In this document: in pieces, positions 38,415 through 50,200 of the stretch | How the letters are laid out: each line of letters begins with the position of its first letter | How positions within the stretch are numbered: position 1 is the stretch's first letter | Assembly: GCF_014898815.1 (NCBI RefSeq) | Contig: NW_026515455.1 | Location: forward strand, 1,054,001 to 1,118,000 | Source: Panonychus citri | Taxonomy: Eukaryota > Arthropoda > Arachnida > Trombidiformes > Tetranychidae | DNA length: 64,000 nucleotides | Direction: 5' to 3' | Notes under the pieces: model-generated | Database searches by the model: none | Told to the model about the DNA's origin: nothing | Seen by the model: only the letters and a program-made list of their open reading frames with translations | Translations under genes and position numbers: made by a program

Positions 38415-39200
38415 ACAATTGAAGATTTTGTTTACAATTGGAACAACAACTCCAACGATGATATTCATGACAACGTGGTTTAATAAAGCATTTTGTTCCC
38501 ATGCTTCTTCCATCTTAGGCTTGAATCCTAAAAAAGAAATGAATCAATTAGATTTTGTGTATGAGAGTTAGAGGATGGACTCCAAAGATCACAAATCAAT
38601 GGATACCGAAGGCCAATCAAGGTTAATCTACCATCATTTAACATTCGCGACAAACTATGAGAGAGTCTGATGCGCCAAGAATGTGAAATTAACGTGGTGA
38701 AAGAGAATATAATTAATGATAACGTATTTACCTTAGAATCAGGTCAGAATCAATAAAGGTTGAGTCAAATGAATTTTCTTCAAGCTGAAATCATAGCCGA
38801 TCAGTTTCTTCCATAACAGCCCATTCTAAACAGCATGTTTCATCGACGACAGTTGACACCTTGAGAACAGATCAAATACCACGGGGTTGACACCGCCACC
38901 AGTATAACAGCCCATGGAGCATCCAAAAGAACCAAGATCTTAGAACTCTCAGTCGACATCAGTTTCCTGATATTAAACCAATTCAATCGTTCGATCCAAA
39001 CTGTTACCAAGTTCAGCCAAAACGTGGTTATAACCATAAGCCCATCTATACCAAAATTTCAACCGAATCATCACCAAGTTTAGACCATAAGAGCCACGTT
39101 GGATGACTTGAATTTCCTCTGTAACTGGTAATTAACTGCCGAGCAATTGGTTGACATGTTAAGGTTACATTTAACACTAAATCAAAACAGTTTCAGAAGC
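38415..39200 (-). pseudogene. Coding-like region with broken frames, unidentified
   Basis: Several protein-like pieces lie in order on the minus strand but in different frames: MSTNCSAVNYQL, RGSYGLNLVMIRLKFWYRWA then YGYNHVLAELGNSLDRTIEL, SSKILVLLDAPWAVILVAVS, ETCCLEWAVMEETDRL and FDSTFIDSDL. After a possible GT-AG intron (about 38733-38538) comes FKPKMEEAWEQNALLNHVVM then NIIVGVVVPIVNKIFNC and a stop. Local G+C is higher than in the flanks. Stops and shifts between the pieces suggest a decayed gene, possibly a membrane protein. The plus strand also has a protein-like frame (about 38890-39102), so strand is not certain. Confidence 0.33.
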
Positions 39201-39824
39201 ACCCAAAGGTGATTTATATAACTTGAATCACATACTTATGAATAGAATAAGAAAAGGTTCAACGAAAATTGAACATGACACCAATCAGACAATTAAAAAA
39301 TTAACTATAAACACATTGAGTAAAAGACTAGCCTTTAAATACAAAAGAAACGGAAACGAAACAACAAAACGGAAACACAACAAAAAATAGAATCGAAAAC
39401 AAATTAATCGTCTTTTATTTCGATTAATCGGTTCAACTTCGATGAAAATATGAGCAAATAATCGATCTGAATGGATCGATTTTCTCTACAAATCGAACTA
39501 TTACTTAATCGATATTTAGTTGAATCTTAAATACATAAGTAGTGACGACATTGTCGTTATCAATAAATAAATGAAAAAAATGGAAAAGTAAAATTTTAAT
39601 ATTGTTTTTTTTAATCTTCAAGAATTGACTGAGGAGCAACAGGGACTCACAGGATCAGATTAAAGATCAATTAGTTGATGGTCAATTTTGATCTTTTCAT
39701 TAATAACCTTCTATCTTCTTAATCATAGTTATATTATATTTTACAAATTAAAACGCGAGAAAAATTGGCATTTTGATGTTGATTCAGTTTAGATTATTAT
39801 TCAATCTTGGATAAAGATCCTTAT
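39201..39824. other. 3' flank of ATP5PB
   Basis: AT-rich. Contains, for the minus strand, a possible polyadenylation signal ATTAAA at 39600-39595 and AATAAA at 39419-39414. The exact transcript end is not visible. Confidence 0.5.
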
Positions 39825-41188
39825 TTAGATGAAATTTGCTCTTTTAACTGATAAATTTTTCAAATCAACAACACATTGATCAAGGTAAGATTTCTCTCTA
39901 TCTGGGGTGATACTTTTGTTGACATTATCAAGAATCCAAGTTACCATGTTTCGTCTAGCAAATGATCGTTTACCCTCATCCAAGGCCGATTGTAGGTCCA
40001 ATTTTCGTTTAGCTTCCTTGTAAAGTAACATGGCTCGTTTTCGGTATTCGGCTTCCCGTTGAAGATGAGCGTTCTCCCGGTAAACGTTGAATAAAACGCT
40101 TGGATCTTTGCTTGCTTGGATTTCATTGTTGTTAAATTCAATAACATTGTTGAGGAATTTGATTGATCCATGTTGCCAATCTCTCCAGCCCATAATGTTT
40201 TTCTGAAATCATAATAATAATAATGTTATTAGAAAAAGGTCAATTTTTAGAGAAGGATAAAAATTGAGAGACAAATAATTACCACGGCAGCGCCTTGAAT
40301 TTGATCTTTAAGAGATGGGCCAAACTTTTGCAATCCTTGGAAGAGAAGAATCCAGAAAATGATACCCGAAGGTACTGAGTGGTCCATAACAAGCCATTCC
40401 TTTGATAGAGATGCTAACATGATACCAGTAACGGCGAAATAGGGACCAGTGACACCGGTTTTATTGTAAAAGGGTTCAAACCACCATTCGGGTATGAAAA
40501 ACATTCGGTATTTAGGAGCCTCAATTTGTATGACCTTATGAGCTGATGGAAAATTTTTCAAGTCTCTCTGAGGATTATTGTCATCATCAATAGTTGGCAT
40601 ATTCTCAGCAAAATTCACGTTCAAAATTTCAGCCATACTAACACCTCTTGGAATCTCTTTAACATTTTCACCAACCTTTGCATTGGGTGCAACAAGATTG
40701 GGAATGAGAGGATAAGGTGGTTCACAGTCATTACGGTCTACTCTGATCTCTTTACCATCAATTATAACAGGTATGTCTGCATAAGCATCATTAACAGTTG
40801 GGTAAATTTTCTCCTGAGTACTTGGTGTTAGATGAGATTTAACTGGTCTAATCTCAGTTTCGATTTCAACCTCTTTCAATTCATTACCAACAAGAGCCAA
40901 GGTTTTGGTAGTTAATTGACGTGAATTGCAGCATAATTGTTGTTGACTTAATCCGGACTTGGCAATCTTAGCCAAAGCTGAGCCTGAATGTAGAAAAGAT
41001 CAAAACAAAACAAAAAAGGTCAAAAATTAATCAATTAAATAAAATGAAAACCAAATCAAAACATAGAAGGAAAAAAATTCTCAAGATATAGACAAACAAG
41101 TTCACCCATTAACTACCAAATTCACCCAATTTAAAGAGCAAGACTTGGTCATCTACTTACCAGAGGTGAAGGCCAATCGATGGAACAT
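39825..41188 (-). CDS. ATP5PB: ATP synthase peripheral stalk subunit b, mitochondrial
   Basis: Subunit b of the F1Fo ATP synthase peripheral stalk, anchored in the mitochondrial inner membrane. Three exons: 41188-41161 (MFHRLAFTS plus one base), 40983-40283 and 40202-39825, joined by GT-AG introns in phase. It codes 368 residues. The family core starts near residue 169: FFIPEWWFEPFYNKTGVTGP, then hydrophobic membrane segments (GIMLASLSKEWLVM, GIIFWILLFQGL), then a long helical C-terminus (REAEYRKRAMLLYKEAKRK) and the ending SITPDREKSYLDQCVVDLKN. The start MFHRLAF has the look of a mitochondrial targeting sequence. Fly and human proteins are about 240-260 residues; the extra length lies N-terminal to the core and is Asp/Glu/Pro-rich. 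On the minus strand, ATTAAA (39600-39595) and AATAAA (39419-39414) are possible polyadenylation signals. Confidence 0.96.
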
Positions 41189-44100
41189 TTTGACGCAATT
41201 TAATTAACCAAAACAATCAGTTAATTACACAATTAAACCAATTAATTACAAGCAAAGGTAAATCAAAGAGTCACCTCTAAGTTTGATGACATCAGACAAC
41301 AGGTGGCAGCACGAATACAAAACTACTTCCATCTGGTGTTGACCTGGAAAAGATCAAAATTTTCGCGGTAAAGTTGAAAAAGAAAATTAAACAAACTGAA
41401 TTTAATTAAATTATGATTAACCGGATCATAGTGATAATTACATTATTAAATTGCGATAATTTAACTTTCAATTAGTCAAAGTTAATTAGTTTTCTTCTCA
41501 AGAATCTTAATCCTATTATAAGCGCCATTTTTTGTCAAATGAATGAAAAAAAAAGTTGTAACAATTAGTTGATTAATTTAAAGCACTTGTTTTTATTTGT
41601 ATTTTTAATTTAGTTACAGTAAATAAGGTGCTTACAATAAACATTGATTTAATCAGTTTAATTAGTGCATAAGGTGATTTAAGTTTAAGATTTAATTTGG
41701 ACCACTCATTGTTAATTTAATTACAATCAAGATCAATGATAAACTTTAAGTCAATTTGATTGTTTTGATTTTTTTTTTGTTTTTTACTCTTTTGGTCTTG
41801 ATTGTTATATCAAATGTATCAATTGTAATTTTAATTGATTTTTAATTGCATTAATATTTGACAAACAATCAAATTAATATTTGGAAAGCTTTACCTTACA
41901 ATCAAGTAACAATTAACAGTTGAACAGCAACAATTAAAATTAGGAGAGGAAACGATGAAATTAATTTGATTTCTGTGGGAAAAAAACAAAAAGTTCAATG
42001 ATTGAGTTAATTGTCGAAATGAATTCAACAATTAAGCCTCACAATTAGGGTTTACATTAAGATTCTGAGAGGAAGGCACAAGGTTACCATTAATTACAAT
42101 CAATTAATTAGATCAAAAATTAATAGTTGCTGGTAGAAATGAACAATTTAAGGTTAATCAGGATTAACGATATTCACAATTAGCCGGTTGTATAAATATA
42201 ACAATGCATATGTAATAGTTAATTAGAGTATATAATAAATTGTTAAGGCTGATTAGATTAAAGTTAATTAGGTAAAAATTGCTGTTCAACTAATTAGTTA
42301 ATTGTTATCCAATGAAAGTTAAAGTTTAACCCAAATTATAATTGTTGATCACATTGAATACACAAAACAATCAAATTGATAAAGTTAATTGATTATGAGT
42401 TGATCAATTTGCAGTTTAACAATTTAACAATCAAAGGAATGTTAAAGTTTTCATATTGATTTAGTTTACTATTAGTTAATTGTTTCCATTGATTAATGAT
42501 TAATTATGAAGTTTTTTTTTTCCTTCTCCATAGTGATTAAGGTTTAATCCATTGCTTAAGGTCATTTGTTAATTGTATTAATAATTAATGTTGTCAGTGA
42601 ATATTAATTGTATAATAAGAACAGTAATAATTATAACTATGTTAATTGTGATTAAATTGCTGATGAGATGTGATTTGTGTCCATTGATGAACGTTAATTA
42701 GTTAAATTAATTACAATCGTTTCAATGAAACTACCAAAATTAACGAGTACAAAAAACGTACTCGATAACTGGATTAATATAATTGGATTAATTTGAAGTT
42801 TCCATTTGTTAATTGTGACAATCAATTCAGTTTCCTCCTTCGTTAATCCAATGGCTTGATACCAGCCAATATATTATAATTAATGGTGATGATGATTAAT
42901 AAATTGCATTGGTAAATATAATTAGATATCAATTATTGATGATTTAAAAAGATTCCAGATCTATTGATTACAATTGCGAGGTAAATTGTTACAATTAGAG
43001 AGAGAGAGCTGATTAGTTGAGAGAGTGATTAAAAAAAGTGATTAAGTTTAAATTGTTGATTTTTAGGCGGACTTTTGATTTGATTTGGTTTTCTCATATA
43101 AATAATCACAATGTTGATTAACAATTAAAAGTTTGCAGTTTATGTTTAGGTTAACAGTAGATTCTGATTATTGTTCAAGTTGATTGGCAATTAAATCAAC
43201 TCAAACTTGCATCCAGTTTTTAGTAAATTAGAGTAACAATTAAATAAATTATCGATTTCCTTGTGGTTGTTGTTTTCTTGTCATTGGAAAATTAGTAAAT
43301 TGTTGTTTACTTAATTGTTGTTACTTTCCAATTAGTAATTAACTTTTAGTTGTGGAAATAGATTTACATACAATTAAGTACAATATTGTTTGATTGTTTT
43401 AAGCTGAACAAATTTGCATGTTGATTTACAATTTAGAGATGATTAAGGACAATTTGGTAAATTGCAATTTGGTGAAGAGAAACAATTAAGCAAACAGATT
43501 ACCTCTCCAATAGTAATTAAGTGTATTAACAAATTGTAATTAGAAAAGAAAAGCTCGAGTGTGATTAAGATTCAGGTGATTAATTATTAATTTCAATTGA
43601 TAATCCAAATTGTGATGATGATTAAATTAATATATAAACATAATCGTAAATGTTTATCATGAATAAATTAATAATTGATAATCATCAAGAACCAATCAAT
43701 TGATTAATGTAAACAGTAGTGAAACAATTAAGTGAAACAAAAAAAATGGATTCAAATGATGATTGAATTGATTGGATTGTGATTATTAAAATAACATTGT
43801 CAAGTCCATAGTACTGGTCAGTTAAGTGGTCACTACCATTGAGATTATATTAATATCACCTTGGTTCCTTTGAGTGTTCATCCAGAATTGACTTTCATTT
43901 GTTCAATTAAGATGATTGGCTGATTAAGATGAAGATAATCATCAAAAAAAGGTAAACAAATGAGGAGATGATGGATGATGATGATGATAATGATTCATCT
44001 TCATGATGATAGCTCAGGTAAATATTAGTGACCAGTTGATTATCAGGATTATTTGGTCATCATAATAATTGCTAACTGACCAAAGTTGAAAGATGCTGAC

Positions 44101-45248
44101 CAATGACAATAGACAAAACTGATGACCATGAAAATGACCATTGATCAAATTAATTTCCATGTGATTTGTATCATCATTTATTTGATTTGATTGTAATTGT
44201 TACACCAATTTCCTTGTAATTGATTTTCCTCCTTCTTTGAATATAAAAAAATTCACCAATAAATGTTAATCATCTTGATTATTATCATCGTTGATTGTGA
44301 TCAGATTTTCATGATTATCACAACTTGAGAATCCACAATCATCTTGATGATCCTTGATGGTGGTCATCCAATTGGTCAGTTGATATATTTTCCATCTTAA
44401 TTGTGAAAAGTTTTCCACACTTTGATTATACATTAATCAATCTGATTGATTGTGAATTCTAAATGATTACAATTAGATTAAAACTAACAACTTAAATGTG
44501 ATAATTACAATAGAAACAAATTTACAATCAATTGACAAAAGTGTTGAAACAATTAGAAGATGATGATTAATGATTGATTGATACAATTAGACAATCAACG
44601 ATCAAATTGTTCACAATCTAATAATCAATTGATGATGATGCAAGTGATTAGTTAATTGTAAACTTTGCCACCAATGAAAAGATATACAGTACATGATAAT
44701 CATAATGAGACCAAATAATTGCGACATTAAACTGGTGATGGCAAATTATTGTAAGAATTAACATATTAAATTGCTGATTAATTAATCAATTAACCATCCT
44801 AATTGTTTGGAATGTAAATTAACAAATGAATTTTAAAATAAGGTTGAGGCGGGAAAACAAAGAGGCACACAAATGATAACAATTAACAATAATTTTCCTG
44901 TTGTGATGATGATTAGTAAAAATGATCAACAAAACAATTAACAATTAACAGGGTTTGTTGAAATTTATAACAATTAACAATTGTATTGATAGTTAAATAT
45001 ATATAAATATTTATATTATTTATAATTAATTAGAGTGATTTAATAATAATCAATAATAATTATAATGTGTAGATGGATTTAAATTTGCATTGATTTAGTT
45101 TCTGGCTTTTTCCAATCAACAACAATTAACAGTTAATCGTGTCTCTCAAATTGAATTAACTAATTAACTGACTAATTGAATGATGACCAAGTTGATGAGA
45201 TACATATTGATGATGTTGATTAATTAATTAAATCATTTTCTCTTTTCG
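41189..45248. other. Spacer between DGK and ATP5PB
   Basis: About 4 kb holding the ATP5PB 5' region and the DGK 3' end. It is exceptionally rich in CAATTA, TTAATTG and AACAATTAA words and poor in simple CT repeats. No protein-like frame. TGACC words cluster again at about 43810-44170, with CAGGTAA at 44016. Confidence 0.6.
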
Positions 45249-45298
45249 TTAAACTGTCGTTTCCCGTTCATTGAAAGTGGCCTGGTAACATGCGAACT
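45249..45298 (-). CDS. rdgA: DGK exon 12: terminal micro-exon with PDZ ligand
   Basis: Fifty nucleotides after a tttcacag acceptor. With the leftover C of exon 11 they code QFACYQATFNERETTV and TAA. The final ETTV is a class I PDZ-binding motif, equivalent to the ETAV at the end of vertebrate DGK zeta and iota, so this is very likely the true C-terminus. The intron from 46471 to 45299 is about 1.2 kb. Confidence 0.88.
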
Positions 45299-47171
45299 CT
45301 GTGAAAATAAGTTAATCAGATTGTAAAAATTAAGTATAATTAACAAAATTGTACGAAAATCAAAACACTATTAACAACTAAATTAAATTAAATTGTGCAA
45401 TTAGCAGGGAGATGGGAAAATATCTCGTTAATTAGATTGCTAATCAACAAGAAATTGATAATAATAACAATACGGAAAAGGAAATGTAACAAATGATAAT
45501 TGGAAAACTTTTGCAAAGAAATAAAAAAGTTTTTGTTGTTTAAATGATCAGATGAATAGAATTAAAAACAAAAAGGACAATTAGTTAATTAGTTCAGTCC
45601 AAGTCAACCGGGGAAACCTTTAACCTGTCAAATGCCAGAATTGAATCAATACAATTAGTTGATTAACAATTAAAAAGTTATTAACAGAATCCGGAAAAGG
45701 AAATGATTCTTAATGGAAAACAGTTACAAGTTGTTTTCGTTTGAGTTTTGTTTTTGTTTTCAACTGTTAAATCGGATACAAAGCATTTCCTTTGTAAATT
45801 GCTAATCAATAATCAATAATGATTAACAGTTAATCAATCTAATTTACTGTCATCAAACCATTGACGTTAGTTAATTGTGACAATTGTGAATAAATATAAA
45901 ATTAGTACATTTATATTATAATAATAACGATAATAGTGAATATGATCAATTGATTGAATTGAGAAAATTGTTTGTGACGTTAATTCAGTTTATAAACGTT
46001 GATTATCAGGATATGTGGAAATTTAATTTCTCTCTGTGATTAAACACCAAATAGTTAAATTGTTTCAATCAGTTGATTAAAACCATCGTCTTAATCCTCT
46101 TCTTATGAGTTTGTTAAAATTTTCATGCAAAGCTATGGGGTAAAAAAAAGAAATAGCAAATTAAAGCAAAAAGAGTGTCAAAATTAAGCTCATTAATTGT
46201 AACAATTAACAGTTAACAATACCATCAATTCAATTAATGTAAAGCTAATTGTTAATCTGAGGAAAGATAATCGATAAATTTGAATAGATTGACTAAATTA
46301 TCACCAATCAATCAAATGAAACTCTGACAGCCAACAGAAAGTAAATCAATTTAAATGTTGGAGTTTTAGAAAACAAGATTTGATTGTAATGAAAATTAAT
46401 CAGCTAATCAATTTATTGATTATCTTTTTCAGATTTTTGCTTCGAAAACAATTACAATAATTGATACTTACGATCTAAATAAGTAGCAAGATCTTGATCA
46501 CCTCGAAGTAGAGCCAAATCTTTGGCATTATGGCCGTTACCATCTAGTTCCGTTACCGATGAGCCCGCAGCGGCTAAAATACAAACAGCGGTCTGTTGAT
46601 TAAAACGAACCGCTATTTGTAACGGAGTTTGACCTTCACCCACTGTCCTAGAATCCATGAGATTGGGTTCAGATGAGACAAGATAATGAATAATATCCTG
46701 ATGTCCAAACATGGCTGCATAATGTAAAGCGGTACAACCCTTGGTATCAACGGCCCATAAACTGTAGCCCCGTTCATGTAAACCTTTAATTGATGAAAGG
46801 TCACCTCGTTTAGATGCGTCCAAAATTTTACCCGAATTAAAATCAATTGATATACTATCAGGACGAGTAGCACCACAATTACCAGGCGATCCTCGGATAC
46901 CAATATCACCTCCTTGTGCCCCTTCACCTTCACTTATGCCCAATCGATTGTCACTATTATCATTATCTTTAATTACCTTACAACTAATTTCATTAGTTCT
47001 ACTATTTCTAGGATTAAACTTAGGATTAAGATTAAGATTAACATTTCTAGGGTTATAAACAGTATTTACTTTTGTATTGTTATTATTATCACTGGTAGTG
47101 GAAGCGTTTATATTACATTGATTTATATTTTTACCTTTATCACTCATAATTGATTCATTTTTAAGAGCACT

Positions 47172-47202
<31 letters not shown>

Positions 47203-50200
47203 GTTGTGGTTGTTGATGGTGGTTGTGGTTGTGTTGATGATGATGTTGGTGACGACGAGGATTGTGAAGGTGACAGTGTTGATTGAATTGTATCTGATGG
47301 TGTATTTAGATCACCCGTTTCTTTACCTGCGTTTGGCGGTTTGAAAAGTACAATTGTATTATTGTTATCACCCAATTGGCTTTGATCTATTGGTAAGGGT
47401 GTCTCATCACCTCCCTCGCTAATACCGCTCGCTGGACTATTGGTGCCCACGTAGGTTGGTACACTTGGTGTACTTGTATCATCACGATAATTGTCATCAG
47501 CGGGATCAAGAATGAAAAGATCGTCATTACAAATATCTACCACATAATGTAAATGCTCTTGGGCTCGATCGATGCGAAAAAATCGTTCAGCAGTACAAGC
47601 TAAAAGTTGGAGAGACAATTTTGTTTTCGATAAAATTTAAATTAGGAAAACTTGATTATTGATTTCGATGATTAATTTTGATGGACTTACAATCAACGAA
47701 ACACCAATCAGTTGACAGTTCAAAGGCTCTTTCCATTCGGTATCTTTTCACTTCTGAATCTGGTGTTTCATTCATCTTTTGACTGGCCGTTGATCCTTTT
47801 CGTTGAGCTTGGACCATTTGAATGATTAAAACACGAACATGATTCAATTCGAGATCGGGATTAATATTAAGTTTACCAAGAGGTATTGCTAAAGTTAGAA
47901 TAAAGTTTTCCAAGAAAAGTTAATTCATCGAACTGGAAAAGTCTCTAATTGTTCAAAAATCAATACAATACTTACATGCATCTCGAAGTCTGTCTTTATC
48001 ATAATGGAAAGTTTCATAATCGGTTAAATTTAACTTTCTTACATCAACGATTATCTCTCGATCCAAAGTTGGCCTGAAAAGTTGATATCGAAAAAGCAAA
48101 AGAGTCAATACAACATTGTCGATATGTAAAGAAGGGAAAAAAACTCGATCGAAAATGATTCTCACATTGAAATGATCTGCGAATGAGATTTAGATTTGGC
48201 AATCATATTTGCTTGATTTTTGACCTTAATCCTAATGACGGAAGGTAATAATCGACAGGGTTCACCATCTACTTGCATAGGAATCGTTCGCCGTGTAACT
48301 ATTTTGGCCTCTTTACATTGAGCTACACACGACCCATGGCCACCGGCTTGAAGAAGAGGCTACAAAGTGGGTGAAAGAAAAAGTTATCATCAAGATTGAG
48401 GTTTATTTATTTTTGTCGGTCGATTCTCACCAGTTGATAGGTTGTAAGGCCAATTACTTCAATCAGTCCATCATCGGTTCTTGGTAGTTCAAAGGAGGGC
48501 GATGCACTGCCCCAAGGTCGAGTACCACCTCCGTAACAGGGGATATTGAGAAGTAAAAGTGAATGGACTTTCAGGTCTCTTAATCGTTGCGTATGGTCAA
48601 CACCATCACATTCAACGGTAATATAAGTGGCCAGATCTTTCCATTTACGTTGAAGTAAATCTTTACCACCCGCTTGACCGTAAAACATTTTATTCCGAAG
48701 GCGAGAATTGAAACGCTCTGGATGAGCTTCACGAGCTTCATGAAATTCAAGGGCAATATGAGCATCAACACCAATGGAAAAATAATTATTAATCACATTA
48801 AGAGGTAACGATTCTTTACCACCCTCAGGCGTATCTGAAGCTTGTTCAATTAGGTTTAATTCAGTGTTACGAGTAACCTTAACATCCCAACGGTCAAGTT
48901 GCACAACTTCACCATCTTTAATGTTAAGTAATATCTTGGAAACTGGTTCATCGGTATAACCTCCACCCCAACCAAGTGCTCGAGCAAGATCATTACCAGT
49001 TCCAAGGAAGTACAGCAATCGGAGGTGAAGGTTTAAATCCAATATCATCAAGAACCGAGAGTATCCAACCAGCGGTTCCATCACCTCCACAGGCCAATAT
49101 CCTAAGGTTTGGCACTTTACGATATAATTCAAGACCTGGACGTGGTCCACCTTGTGTAAGGTCAAAAACTTGTCGTGGATTAAGTAACCATTGAAATTTT
49201 TGCATCAATTTGGACCCTTGGTTACCACCACTTTTTGGATTAATAAAAACCAGTAAAGGCTTTGAATCGGGTGATGGAATTGGTTTAATGGCAAATGACC
49301 GATGTTGACCTGGAGCACAAAGGGAAGGTCTTGGTTCAGCTGAAACTACACCAGGAGTAGATGAAGGTGGTGGTGATGGTGTTGCTCCACAAGGCAGTGG
49401 ACCTGTTCCCAGGATGTGGTCACCCGTTGTCGATGAAATTAGTTGAGATTGAGTGACCAGTCCAGGATTGGTTGTTATGGAAGAGGAAGATGAAGATGAC
49501 CCTTGATTGGACGATGAGGTTAAAGACGGTTGAATTAATTGGTGAGATGAAGAGGATAAAGTTGTTGATGATGAAGATGCAGTTGCAATACCAGAAGAAC
49601 ATGAAATTGAACCTGATGGAGGTGGAGGAGGTGATGAGGATAACGAATGAACCGGAAGATGATGACTAAGCTCACTTGAAGTAACGGTAACCAAAGACGA
49701 AGCATCTTCTTTCTTGGCTCGACGTTTAGATGAAGATCGTTTATTTTTTGGAGATCGACGAATAGACGATTTGAATGAACCCTAATTGCGAACGAGAAAA
49801 AAAAGTTCCAACAATAAGTATTAACAATCAAGAAGAAGCGAGAAAAAAAATCCCAATCAACTCAATTAGAGAAAAAGCAAAAAAAAACAATCAATTAATC
49901 ATCGATATCTTGATATGAAAGAAAAACTATTAACCTTACTCGTGGATTAATTGCTGCTGAGCCCTTACTAATTACTCTAAATATTGATAGTTAATTAATA
50001 GAAAACAATTCCATTGATACTAATTGTCTTCCGCATCCATGAATTAGGAAAATTTGTCTTGTGTTTACCCATATGAAAATCAATTGATCAACAATCAACA
50101 AAGTTACATTAAAATTTGCGGTGAAAATGGAAAGATGATTAATTGATTGTTAAGATGGAATTGGATTAATTAAAAGACTTGATTACCTTTCGTGGTAATT

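Noticed and set aside
49472..49831. Other frames overlapping DGK exon 7
   Set aside because: Shadows of the Ser/Pro-rich linker; the DGK frame is fixed by conserved motifs on both sides.
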